Shown here in pieces: positions 55,281-63,931 of a DNA stretch of 64,000 bases. This stretch comes from Brachybacterium phenoliresistens (GTDB lineage Bacteria > Actinomycetota > Actinomycetes > Actinomycetales > Dermabacteraceae). The stretch's first letter is position 1. Each line of letters starts with the position of its first letter. Where the stretch lies: assembly GCF_000576425.1 (NCBI RefSeq), contig NZ_KK069989.1, positions 186,001 through 250,000 on the forward strand. Direction: 5' to 3'. A model generated the notes under the pieces. It saw nothing but the letters and a program-made list of their open reading frames with translations, had not been told where the DNA came from and did no database searches. The translations under genes were made by a program, and so were the position numbers.

Positions 55281-57611
55281 TCAGGCCACCGGCATCATGA
55301 CGGCGGCCGGCTCCGACGTCCGTCCGTTGGGAGCGGTCGCCCGCAGCAGCAGCTCCACCGACGTCTCGCCCTCCTGCACGGGGACTTTCTGCAGGTAGCA
55401 GCGGTCTGCGGTGATCCGCCCGAGCCAGACCAGCTGCGCGGCATCCTCGGTGCTGCCGCGGCGCAGGACGTCGTAGTACGCGACCGAGCTCTCGATGTCC
55501 CAGATCAGGCGTGCCTCGGCCGATGCTCCGTCGGGGCGGAGCCGGCTGTCCTCGAGGACGAGGCCGGTCGGTGCTTCGGGGGTCTGCTCCTGGAGGTGGT
55601 TCGCGGACACGGCGAGCTCCCCGATGCGAAGGTCGACATCGGTCCCGGCCGGCGCTGTGACTGCGAGGGAGACACCGACGATCGTGCGCCCCTCCTCGCC
55701 GCCGAGGCCGATGACAGCCTGCTGCCAGTCCGAGCCCGTGCGTGTGGTCCGCCATCCCGCCGCCCACGAGCTCGTCGGCTCCCAGCCGCCTCGGCCCCAG
55801 CCGCGGCCGCCGCTGCCGTAGCCCCAGGTCGGGCCGAAGTCGTCATTCTGCGGGAGGTCGTCGAGGTCGTGCCATGTCGTCGTGCCCGGATCGTCCTCGA
55901 AGACGAGGCCCAGGGACAGGTGCGCGACCGAGCGGGAGGTGTAGGTGAGACTCGCCCAGGACTCCGCGGGGAGTTCGAGCTCGGTGCGGTACAGGCGGAT
56001 CTCGACGCCGTCGTCGTCCTGGGGAGTGCCCGTGATCGAGAGGCTCGCACCGCCGTCGAACGCGGCGCTCAGGTCGTAGTCGACGTCGAGCGGACCGGTC
56101 ACGGGCTCGCCCGTGGTGAGGTTCCGCGTCCAGAACTGCCAGGTCGGCAGGAGGTCCTGGATTCCCAGGTTGTACCAGGGCTCCGCCGAGCTGCGTCGCC
56201 CGGCGAGGGAGAACTGATCCGAGGCACCGGTGTTGAAGCGGGTGAGGAACGGCAGCTCGGCGACGGCGGAGCGGGCGTGGACGTAGTCCGCCATCCCATA
56301 GAGGCCGATCGGGCCGTCGGCCGGGAGCGCCGGGTTCTGGTGCGGACCGGACCAGAAGCGGCGCTCGCCGCGGTAGACGGCGTGGCGGACCTCTTCGAAG
56401 TCGGGCAGCTCGCCGCCGTGGGCGTCCTTCAGCTCCGCGTGGACGCGGCGGGTCGTCTCTGCGGTGAGGCTGAACAGCGCGGTGCTGCCCAGCGGCTGGC
56501 GGGAACCGTGGGGCGGGATCGCCTCGGCGAGCGGGGACCGGGTCGTGTCCACGCCGATCTCTCCCCGGAACCCCTCGAGCTCGATCCCGAAGAAGACCTG
56601 CCCGTAGGGGTCGATGTCGGTGACGGCGAGGGTGTCCCTCGTCGTGTCCAGGTAGTCGGACCAGCTGTAGTCCAGGAACCAGCTGTCGGCCGCATCGGGG
56701 GTGGTGAGGTAGTCCGCCTGCTCCTGCGAGATCGATTGCCAGTCGGCGTAGCTGCGCCCATCGGGATTCGGGCCGTAGATCTGGAGGTGGATCTCGAAGC
56801 CGCTCATGCGGGCGCGCTCGTGCATCGACTGGAACATGGCGAGCAGGAGAGGCTTGTCCGCCGAGTCGACGACGCCTTCCTCCATGTCGAACATATATCC
56901 GTCGAAGCCGAAGTACGCGGCGAGATCGACGAGGCGGTCCCCGACCGGGAAGGAGCCGTCCGGGTCCTGCCGAAGCATCGCGTCCCGGGAGAAGTTGGTC
57001 GGCCCGGAGTTGAACATGAAGGCGAGGCAGCGCCCGCCGTTGCGGTGGACGACGTCCGTCAGGGCCGCGTTGGGGACGGCCGTGAACACCTGCCAGTAGG
57101 AGACGAGGTCGCGATACTGGTGGAAGCGGGGGACCTGCACGTCGCGCGCGTTCCCTGCACGGAAGTCGTGGGCGTACGTGAACCCGTCCGCTCCGTGCTC
57201 CACGAAGCTGTAGAACTCGGAGAAGTCAGCCACCTGAGGACGGGCGTCGAGCTCCGGCTGAGCTGCCAGGAGGGACGGGTCGGTGACGCGACGAGCGCGC
57301 GGCACGAACGAGCGGTGATGGGCGAGATCCGCGTTGCGGTAGTCGAAGGCAAGGAACTCGTCGAGATCGGTACGGCTGTCGAGGTAGAAGGCGAAGGAGC
57401 CTTCGCCGTCCTCGCGGGGCCATTCGCGGAAGAGGGGAGCGATGGAGTCAGGGTCGCCGCCGGCGGCCCGGGAAGCAGGGGTCGGCATCGGGGATCCCGG
57501 GAGGTAGGGGACAGCGCCGACGGTGGCCGCCACGGCGCTCATGCGCAGGACGGTCCGTCGGGTGAGGGGGTGGCGTGAAGGTCGAGGGGAACCGGGACGG
57601 TGGGATGACAT
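55281..57611 (-). CDS. Tat-exported GH85-like endo-beta-N-acetylglucosaminidase
   Basis: A 776-aa protein. The ATG at 57611 has GGAGG upstream. LTRRTVLRMSAVAATVG is a twin-arginine signal (residues ~16-40). The catalytic TIM barrel (~75-400) shows GH85 features: VVHRNGGRCLAFMFNSGPTN, FGFDGYMFDMEEGV, SWFLDYSWSDYL and VFFGIELEGFRG. GH85 enzymes cut the GlcNAc-GlcNAc bond of N-glycans. The family motif N-x-E reads D242-M-E244 here, so Asp replaces the oxazoline-stabilising Asn. Two beta-sandwich regions follow (~500-680 and ~690-776). It has its own operator, shared with the importer operon upstream. Confidence 0.78.
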   Translation of the reverse strand: MSSHRPGSPRPSRHPLTRRTVLRMSAVAATVGAVPYLPGSPMPTPASRAAGGDPDSIAPLFREWPREDGEGSFAFYLDSRTDLDEFLAFDYRNADLAHHRSFVPRARRVTDPSLLAAQPELDARPQVADFSEFYSFVEHGADGFTYAHDFRAGNARDVQVPRFHQYRDLVSYWQVFTAVPNAALTDVVHRNGGRCLAFMFNSGPTNFSRDAMLRQDPDGSFPVGDRLVDLAAYFGFDGYMFDMEEGVVDSADKPLLLAMFQSMHERARMSGFEIHLQIYGPNPDGRSYADWQSISQEQADYLTTPDAADSWFLDYSWSDYLDTTRDTLAVTDIDPYGQVFFGIELEGFRGEIGVDTTRSPLAEAIPPHGSRQPLGSTALFSLTAETTRRVHAELKDAHGGELPDFEEVRHAVYRGERRFWSGPHQNPALPADGPIGLYGMADYVHARSAVAELPFLTRFNTGASDQFSLAGRRSSAEPWYNLGIQDLLPTWQFWTRNLTTGEPVTGPLDVDYDLSAAFDGGASLSITGTPQDDDGVEIRLYRTELELPAESWASLTYTSRSVAHLSLGLVFEDDPGTTTWHDLDDLPQNDDFGPTWGYGSGGRGWGRGGWEPTSSWAAGWRTTRTGSDWQQAVIGLGGEEGRTIVGVSLAVTAPAGTDVDLRIGELAVSANHLQEQTPEAPTGLVLEDSRLRPDGASAEARLIWDIESSVAYYDVLRRGSTEDAAQLVWLGRITADRCYLQKVPVQEGETSVELLLRATAPNGRTSEPAAVMMPVA

Positions 57612-57642
57612 CGGGAGCCTCCTTGCTCGCGCGATCGAGGTG

Positions 57643-57656
57643 CTTAACCGCTGTAG
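57643..57656 (-). promoter_or_regulatory. Shared 14-bp operator, copy 1 (GH85 gene)
   Basis: CTTAACCGCTGTAG on the plus strand, 32 nt ahead of the GH85 start codon. It matches the site before the ABC operon (63918-63931, opposite strand) at 12 of 14 positions. The CTTAA core is rare in this GC-rich DNA, and the AASCGCT centre recalls LacI-family sites. No clear promoter boxes are visible beside it. Confidence 0.6.
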
Positions 57657-57694
57657 TTCAGCGTAGGCGTCGCTGTCCTCGCTGTCCACGGAGA

Positions 57695-57730
57695 GCTGGA
57701 GGGGCCGTTGTCTTCCGCGGCCCCTCCAGC
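57695..57730 (-). terminator. Terminator between binding-protein gene and GH85 gene
   Basis: GCTGGAGGGGCC and GGCCCCTCCAGC (12-bp perfect stem, 12-nt loop) follow the binding-protein stop by 46 nt. It separates the importer operon from the GH85 gene, consistent with the latter having its own promoter. Confidence 0.7.
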
Positions 57731-57776
57731 CTTCATCGGAACGAGACCCCGAGAAGCATGGTGCGCTGTCTGCTCG

Positions 57777-59531
57777 TCAGGCCTTGGACGGAGTGAAATC
57801 CGTGACCGTTCTGATGAGGTTGTTGTAGCCGTCCACGCGCGGGAAGTAGTCGATATCTGAGGCCTCTTTCAGTCCGGACCACTTCTTCGTGGTGAACATC
57901 CCCCCGGCGCCGTTGGACTGCACCGGGATATAGGGCGCCTCATCGGCTACCGCCTGCTGCAGGATCTGGCAGTTCTCCGTGATCTTCTCGACCTGGTCCG
58001 GAGGTGTCGTGGTGATCGCCATGATCGCATCGTTCGCCGCGTCAGGCATCTTCCACCGGCCGTAGTTGCCGTCCGCCGTCTCGTCGCCGATCTCATAGAT
58101 CTTGGTGTGCATGTACATGGTGAAGGCCTGGAATGCTCCGCCCGCGGCGTTGGTCGTCCACAGCGAGAGCTCGTAGTCGCCCTTGGCCTGCGCGGGTCCG
58201 AACACATCCGGGGGGAGCGGCGTGAAGGCGACTTTGAGTCCGAGGTTCTTCGACCACTGGTCCACGACGATCGGCATCGTGGTCATCTCCGCCGGATTGT
58301 CGTTCTGGATGTGGAGCTTGAGAGGATGCTCCGTGCCGTCCTTCTCGAGGTTTCCGGCCTCGTTCACCGTCCAGCCGGCGTCCGCGAGCTCCTTCTTGGC
58401 GGCCTCGAGGTCAGGCATCATCGAATCCTTGAACTCGTCCTTCAGCATCGAGGCGTAGATGCCGGTGTCGAGCCCGGTGATCGACGGGACCGTGTAGGCG
58501 ATGCCCGCGGCCTCGGCGACGATGTTCATGTCAGCGGCGGCGCGCAGGGCGCGACGGACCGCGACGTCCTGCGTGGGTCCCTTGTGCGTGGCCATGATGA
58601 TGCCGCGGGTCGAGCCGTCCGGGTAGTAGTAGTACCCGTTGTGGTCTTCCATCGTGACGAAGTTGGTCACGACGCCGGGCGCCCCGCCCTGGGACCAGTC
58701 GACGTCTCCCTTGGTGATCTGGGACTCGATGTTGCCGGCTGTGCCGGACGGTACGAGGTGGACCTCGGTGAGCTCCGGGGCGATCTCGCCCCAGTAGTCG
58801 TCGCGGATCTCGATCTCGATCTGCTGCCCGGCGAACTTCTTCAGCCGGCCGGGACCGGTGCCGACGGGGTCGCGGTCCTGGTAGTTCTGGCGGTCGAGAT
58901 CCTTGTAGATGTGCTCGGGGTAGATCGGGAAGTACAGCGACAGCGGAAGGTCCTCGGTGTACTGCGGCTCGTTGTAGGTGACCACGACGGTCTTCTCGTC
59001 GGGTGTCTCGATCGCCTTCGCGAGCCAGGGGAGATTGCCGTTCTCGTCGGGCGTGGTCCCAGGCTCCTCGAAGATGAACCCATAGGTGAAGGCGACGTCC
59101 TTCGAGGTGAACTTCTCTCCGTCGTTCCAGGTCACGTCGTCTCGCAGGACGTAGGTCGCGACCTTGCCGCCCTCGGTGTACTCGACGCTCTCGGCGAGGT
59201 TCGGCGCGAGCTTGGAGCCGTCCGTCGAGGAGATGCGGAAAAGGGTCTCCCAGAACAGGGCGTTCCCGGGCGCGGAGTCGCCGCCGCCGAAGACGTTGAA
59301 GTTCTCGGGGAAGACGTTCGACGTCGCGACGGTCGCGCCGATGCGGAGGATGCCGTCGTTGTCGATCGTCCCCTCCGTGGCGCGTGCGCCGGAGCCGCCT
59401 GCGGGATCCGAGGTCGTCCCTGTGTCGGATCCTCCGCCGCAGGCGGCGAGAGCAGATGCGGTGAGCGCCGCAGCGCCGAGGCCGAGAATCGAGCGTCGAT
59501 CGAACGAGGTGCGCGTCATGCGCTGTGTCAT
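57777..59531 (-). CDS. ABC importer solute-binding lipoprotein, family 5 (Opp/Dpp type)
   Basis: A 584-aa protein. SFDRRSILGLGAAALTASAL leads to a lipobox ending in C31, with a twin-arginine pair at 12-13, so it is a Tat-exported lipoprotein. The SBP family 5 core is clear: DVTWNDGEKFTSKDVAFTY and GDVDWSQGGAPG. Family 5 proteins bind peptides, nickel or, in several thermophiles and actinobacteria, oligosaccharides. The neighbouring GH85-like gene favours a glycan ligand; this is inferred. Unusually, it is the last gene of its operon, 4 nt after the second ATPase. Confidence 0.9.
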   Translation of the reverse strand: MTQRMTRTSFDRRSILGLGAAALTASALAACGGGSDTGTTSDPAGGSGARATEGTIDNDGILRIGATVATSNVFPENFNVFGGGDSAPGNALFWETLFRISSTDGSKLAPNLAESVEYTEGGKVATYVLRDDVTWNDGEKFTSKDVAFTYGFIFEEPGTTPDENGNLPWLAKAIETPDEKTVVVTYNEPQYTEDLPLSLYFPIYPEHIYKDLDRQNYQDRDPVGTGPGRLKKFAGQQIEIEIRDDYWGEIAPELTEVHLVPSGTAGNIESQITKGDVDWSQGGAPGVVTNFVTMEDHNGYYYYPDGSTRGIIMATHKGPTQDVAVRRALRAAADMNIVAEAAGIAYTVPSITGLDTGIYASMLKDEFKDSMMPDLEAAKKELADAGWTVNEAGNLEKDGTEHPLKLHIQNDNPAEMTTMPIVVDQWSKNLGLKVAFTPLPPDVFGPAQAKGDYELSLWTTNAAGGAFQAFTMYMHTKIYEIGDETADGNYGRWKMPDAANDAIMAITTTPPDQVEKITENCQILQQAVADEAPYIPVQSNGAGGMFTTKKWSGLKEASDIDYFPRVDGYNNLIRTVTDFTPSKA

Positions 59532-59535
59532 GGAA

Positions 59536-60681
59536 CTACTCCTTCTTCGCAGAGTTCGTGGGGGTCCGAGATCGGTCAGACGACGCGCGTTCGTAGTCGG
59601 CGTCGTCCTCCGCCTGCCAGCAATGCACCGTGTGGGAATCCCGGATGCTGCGGAACAGGGGGAGGTCTTCAGAGGTGCACTTCGGCATGGCCACGGGGCA
59701 CCTGTCCGCGAATCGGCAGCCCCGGATGTCCGACGTGTTGTCGACCGGTCTCGAATCTGCGATCGGCTCGTGCGTCGGCTTCCCGGAGCCCTTGTACCGG
59801 GCGGGATCGGGAGCGGCGCTCAGCAGCAGCTTCGTGTACGGATGCACCGGCGCGGAGATGATCGACTCAGTGCTGCCCGCTTCGATGATCTTTCCGCCAT
59901 ACATCACGTTGATGCGGTCGGAGAGGTATCGCGCGCTCGCGATGTCATGCGTGATGTACATGACCGCGACCTTCTCGGACTCCCGCAGGTCGCTGAGCAG
60001 GTTGAGCACATCGAGGCGGATCGAGGCGTCGAGCATGGAGGTCGGTTCGTCCGCGAGCAGCACCTTCGGGTTCACTGCGAGAGCACGGGCGATGGCAACG
60101 CGCTGACGCTGTCCGCCGGACAGATCTGTCGGATAGCGGTCGAGATATCGAGAAGTGGGGGTCATGTTGGCTCGCTCGAGGAGCTCTGCGGCGCGCGCCC
60201 GGATTCCTGCCCGTCCCAGCCGAGGGAAGTGGATCTTCACGACGCGCGAGATGATGGTTCGGATCTTCTTGAGCCCATTGAGAGACGCGAAGGGATCTTG
60301 GTAGATGAGCTGCACGTTGCGGTAGTACGCCCGCTCGGCGCGTCCTCCACGGACTCGGATGGGTGTTCCGTCGTACAGCAGCTCCCCGCTCGTGGGCCGG
60401 TAGATGAGTGCGAACAGCCGAGCGATCGTGGTCTTTCCGGAACCGGACTCGCCCACGAGCGCGCTGATCTGCCCGGGGTAGAGGGCGAGGTCGACGCCGT
60501 CGAGAGCGCGGATCGTCACGGCCCGACCATGGCTGTCGGTGCCGTGGAAGTGCACGTGCACGTCACGAGCTTCCAGGACGGGCACTTCGTCGTCGTCGGG
60601 CCTCCCGAGGCTGCGTCGCGAACAATCCTCCTGCCCGCGAGCAAGCTCGGGGACGGGACTGCGGTGTGCGGGCGAAGTCAT
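59536..60681 (-). CDS. ABC importer ATPase, OppF/DppF type
   Basis: A 381-aa protein. Walker A is GESGSGKTT (~residues 81-89), the Q-loop is LIYQDPFASLN, the signature is LSGGQRQRVAIARAL, Walker B is VLLADEPTS, and the switch His is in YITHD. The C-terminal extension CRFADRCPVAMPKC is the oligopeptide-family Cys motif, which may bind an Fe-S cluster in relatives. ATG at 60681 overlaps the OppD-type stop by 4 nt. Energises the importer together with that protein. Confidence 0.93.
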   Translation of the reverse strand: MTSPAHRSPVPELARGQEDCSRRSLGRPDDDEVPVLEARDVHVHFHGTDSHGRAVTIRALDGVDLALYPGQISALVGESGSGKTTIARLFALIYRPTSGELLYDGTPIRVRGGRAERAYYRNVQLIYQDPFASLNGLKKIRTIISRVVKIHFPRLGRAGIRARAAELLERANMTPTSRYLDRYPTDLSGGQRQRVAIARALAVNPKVLLADEPTSMLDASIRLDVLNLLSDLRESEKVAVMYITHDIASARYLSDRINVMYGGKIIEAGSTESIISAPVHPYTKLLLSAAPDPARYKGSGKPTHEPIADSRPVDNTSDIRGCRFADRCPVAMPKCTSEDLPLFRSIRDSHTVHCWQAEDDADYERASSDRSRTPTNSAKKE

Positions 60682-61796
60682 GCGCTCTCCCCTCCCTCCG
60701 GTGCGTGGTCGCCCGAAGCGGCGGCCTGCTGACGCGCACGTTCGGCCTCGTCGAGCTCGCCGTTCGTGATGAAGCATGCGCTGCGCCCTTGGGGGATCTC
60801 GCGCAGCTCCGGGGGCCGCTCATGGCAGACGGGCATGGCGAGCTCGCAGCGTGGGGCGAATGCGCAGCCCGACGGAAGGTCGAGCAGGTCCGGCGGGGAT
60901 CCGGGGATGCCCGAGAGACGCCGGACCGGTTCCGACAGCGGGGGGAACGCGCGGCGCAGCGCCCGCGTGTACGGATGCTTCGCGTCGTGATGGAGTCGCG
61001 CTGCCGTCCCCACCTCGACGATCTTCCCCCCGTACATGATCGCGATCCGGTCGGAGATCTCGAGCAGCAGGGAGAGGTCGTGGGTCACGAAGACGACGGC
61101 GAAGCCGAGACGCTCCTGGGCGGCGAGCACCTGGTCCAGGATCTGGCGCTGCATGACGACGTCGACGGCCGTGGTGGGTTCATCCATGAGCACCAGGTCC
61201 GGGTCGCAGGCGAGCGATAGGGCGATGAGGGCTCGCTGCTGCATGCCGCCCGAGAGCTGGAACGGGAAGGCGGTCAGCCGGTCGCGGCTGATGCCGACCA
61301 TGGTCAGCAGGTCACCGGCCTGCGCCAGGGCCTCCTTCTCACCCAGGCGGGGGTCGTGGGTCCGGATGACGTCGGTGAACTGCTCTCCGAGGCGGATCAC
61401 CGGGTTCAGGCTCGCCATGGCGGACTGCATGACCACGGAGACCTTCGTCCAGCGGTAGGGCGCGAGCTCCTCCTCGTCGAGGACTGCGAGGTCGACGGGA
61501 GGCTCGTCGCCCCCGGGGTGGTACCAGATCGAGCCCGCGCTCGTGGCGGCGGGCATGCGCTGCAGTCGTCCGAGGGCGTTGAGCAAGGTGGACTTCCCGC
61601 TCGCCGACTCGCCGGCGACCCCGAGGATCTCGCCGCGCTTGAGCGTCAGCTCGATCTCATCGCAGGCACGGATGTTCCCTGCCTCGGTCACGTAGTCGAC
61701 GGACAGGCCGCGGACGTCCAGAAGGATGGGCGATCTGTCGAGCCGGTCGAGGATCTGGGCCTCGGTCTCCTTGTTCTGGGGGACGGTGAGGGTCAT
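60678..61796 (-). CDS. ABC importer ATPase, OppD/DppD type
   Basis: A 372-aa protein. Walker A GESASGKST (~58-66), signature LSGGMQQRALIALSLA, Walker B LVLMDEPTTAVD and FVTHDLSLL for the switch. The C-terminal CAFAPRCELAMPVC motif parallels that of its partner. It overlaps the permease gene upstream and the second ATPase gene downstream by 4 nt each. Confidence 0.94.
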   Translation of the reverse strand: MTLTVPQNKETEAQILDRLDRSPILLDVRGLSVDYVTEAGNIRACDEIELTLKRGEILGVAGESASGKSTLLNALGRLQRMPAATSAGSIWYHPGGDEPPVDLAVLDEEELAPYRWTKVSVVMQSAMASLNPVIRLGEQFTDVIRTHDPRLGEKEALAQAGDLLTMVGISRDRLTAFPFQLSGGMQQRALIALSLACDPDLVLMDEPTTAVDVVMQRQILDQVLAAQERLGFAVVFVTHDLSLLLEISDRIAIMYGGKIVEVGTAARLHHDAKHPYTRALRRAFPPLSEPVRRLSGIPGSPPDLLDLPSGCAFAPRCELAMPVCHERPPELREIPQGRSACFITNGELDEAERARQQAAASGDHAPEGGESA

Positions 61797-62722
61797 CGCA
61801 CAGCCACCTCCTGGGGGGCCTGCGCAGCGGTCCGGCGTGCCTTGTCACGCAGGAAGATGCGCATGAGCTTCATCCGCTTGCTGGAGAGCGTGGGGTTGGT
61901 GATCTCGTCGAGACCGAAGTTGACCATCGTGGTCGCGAAGCCGATGAGGCACAGCGCGAGGCCCGGTGGGACGAACCACCACCAGAGGCCGCGGAAGAGC
62001 GCGTTCTGGGTCATCGCCCAGTTGATCATGAGGCCCCAGGACGGCTCCGAGGGGTTGCCGATGCCGAGGAAGGCGAGAGCGGCCTGCTGGTTGACTCCTG
62101 CGGCGATGAGGCCGAGGAACAGCGGGGAGATCACTCCGAGCAGGTGGGGCATGACCTCGACGAGGATGATGCGGGCACGGGATTCGCCGACGGTGCGCAG
62201 GGCGGTCGTGAAGTCCCGGCCGCGCAGGCTCATGGTCTGAGCGCGGATCTGGCGCGCGCCGCCGGACCATTCGATCCCGCCGATGACGATCGAGACGAGC
62301 AGCCAGTTCGCGTTCTGGAACGCGGCGGCGACGATGAACAGCAGCGCGAATGTCGGGAAGTTTCCGAATACCAGGATCGCGCCGTTGAGGATCTTGTCCG
62401 CCAGGCCGCCGGAGAACCCGGCCCATGCGCCGATCACGATGGTCAGAACCGTGCCGATGATCGCGGACGCGAATCCGACCAGCATCGAGGTCCGGGTGCC
62501 GTGGAGCATCCAGGACAGGACGTCCTGTCCCTGGCTGGTGGTGCCCAGCCAGTGCGTGGAGTCGGGAGGGCCACCGGTGAGGTGCTGGTAGTCGACGTCC
62601 TGGGGTGACATCGCCAGGACGGTGCTGCTGAACCAGGGCCCGAAGATCGCGACGAGGGTGAAGACCGCGATGATGGCGAGGCCGATCTGCACCTTGCCGA
62701 TGAGGAGAAAGCGCTTCAGCAT
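61793..62722 (-). CDS. ABC importer permease, OppC/DppC type
   Basis: A 309-aa protein with six membrane spans. The N-terminal OppC domain holds the first span (~8-30), followed by a periplasmic segment with HWLGTTSQGQDVLSWMLHGT. The EAA loop is ALRTVGESRARIILVEVMP (~205-223). It starts 1 nt after the OppB-type stop. Confidence 0.93.
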   Translation of the reverse strand: MLKRFLLIGKVQIGLAIIAVFTLVAIFGPWFSSTVLAMSPQDVDYQHLTGGPPDSTHWLGTTSQGQDVLSWMLHGTRTSMLVGFASAIIGTVLTIVIGAWAGFSGGLADKILNGAILVFGNFPTFALLFIVAAAFQNANWLLVSIVIGGIEWSGGARQIRAQTMSLRGRDFTTALRTVGESRARIILVEVMPHLLGVISPLFLGLIAAGVNQQAALAFLGIGNPSEPSWGLMINWAMTQNALFRGLWWWFVPPGLALCLIGFATTMVNFGLDEITNPTLSSKRMKLMRIFLRDKARRTAAQAPQEVAVR

Positions 62723-62723
62723 G

Positions 62724-63848
62724 TCAGTTCGCCTCCCGGGTGCGCGGATCGAGCAGGACGTAGACGGAATCCGCGATGAAGTTGAAGAGAAGGGAGGCGA
62801 AGATGACCATGAGCATGACGCCCTGCATGATGGGGTAGTCGCGGGCGGCTTGCGCGCCGGTCAGGAGCGAGCCGATGCCCGGGTAGATGAACACGGTCTC
62901 GGCGAGGATGACTGCGGTGAGCGCTCCGCCCATGCTCTGCGCGAGCCCGGTGAAGTTGGGCAGCAGGGCATTGCGAGCGGCGTAGCGGTTGCGGATGCGG
63001 TTCTGTGCCAGGCCCTTGGCGCGGGCGAGCTGGACGTAGTCCTCATTGACGGTCGTGATCATCATGTTGCGCATCGAGAAGAGCCAGCGCGCAAAGCCGA
63101 CGATGATCAGGGTGAAGAAGGGCAGCGCCCCGTGGTGCAGGACGGAGAGCAGGAACGACGGGCTCAGCAGATCGATGTCCAGGGAGTTGTCGTAGGCGCC
63201 TTGGTTCGGGAACCAGCCATGGGTGTAGGCGAAGTACCAGACGATCAGCAGGCCGAGCCAGAAAGCCGGGATCGAGCTGAAGAACATCGAGACCGGAGTG
63301 ACGATCGCATCGAGCCGGCGTCCGGGCTTCCAGCCGAGCCGCGCGCCGAGGTAGGTCCCGACGATCCAGCCGAGGATCGTCGAGAAGATGGCCAGATAGA
63401 GAGTCCAGGGCAGGGCCTTTCCGATCATCTCCGTGACGGTGATCGGGTAGTACTGCGCGGACACTCCGAGGTCACCCTTGAAGAGCTGCGAGATGTAATC
63501 CCAGAACTGCAGGGCGAGAGGGCGGTCGGGATCGCCATAGCGGGCCTTGATGAGGCGGGTCTGGTAGCCCGAGGGCGGTGCACCGGTCCGGTTGGTGATC
63601 TCACGGATCATCTGTGTCGCCGGATCTCCCGGCATGAATCGCGGAAGAATGAAGTTCAACAGCACGCTGGCAATGGCCACGACGGCGTAGAGCGCGAGGC
63701 GCTGACCGAGGAACGAGAGACCTGCGAGTCGCCCGGTCCACGTCCGGCGGGGACGGCGCATTTCGTCGGATCTCGTGTCAAACGGTGCGTCGGCGCCGGG
63801 CGGAGGACCCGCGGGCGCCGGAGCATCCGGAACGGCAGAACCGGTCAT
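62724..63848 (-). CDS. ABC importer permease, OppB/DppB type
   Basis: A 374-aa protein, first gene of the importer operon. The ATG at 63848 is chosen because AAGGTGG ends about 5 nt upstream; an upstream GTG is possible. There is a Pro-rich cytoplasmic start (~1-45), then six spans; the EAA loop is YVQLARAKGLAQNRIRNRY, and PRFMPGDPATQM after the first span is typical. A candidate operator overlaps the -10 box 70 nt upstream. Confidence 0.93.
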   Translation of the reverse strand: MTGSAVPDAPAPAGPPPGADAPFDTRSDEMRRPRRTWTGRLAGLSFLGQRLALYAVVAIASVLLNFILPRFMPGDPATQMIREITNRTGAPPSGYQTRLIKARYGDPDRPLALQFWDYISQLFKGDLGVSAQYYPITVTEMIGKALPWTLYLAIFSTILGWIVGTYLGARLGWKPGRRLDAIVTPVSMFFSSIPAFWLGLLIVWYFAYTHGWFPNQGAYDNSLDIDLLSPSFLLSVLHHGALPFFTLIIVGFARWLFSMRNMMITTVNEDYVQLARAKGLAQNRIRNRYAARNALLPNFTGLAQSMGGALTAVILAETVFIYPGIGSLLTGAQAARDYPIMQGVMLMVIFASLLFNFIADSVYVLLDPRTREAN

Positions 63849-63916
63849 GATCACCACCTTGTGAAAAGGACGCTCCGCGACTCCGGCGCAGTCGTCGTGA
63901 CTGGTTGTCCTGCGTC

Positions 63917-63931
63917 ACTATAGCGCTTAAG
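63917..63931 (-). promoter_or_regulatory. Shared operator, copy 2, overlapping the importer -10 box
   Basis: On the minus strand CTTAAGCGCTATAG (63931-63918) contains the last five bases of a -10 box TATAGT (63922-63917). A repressor bound here would block RNA polymerase. No strong -35 is visible. The remaining 69 nt to the window end show no gene. Confidence 0.6.
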
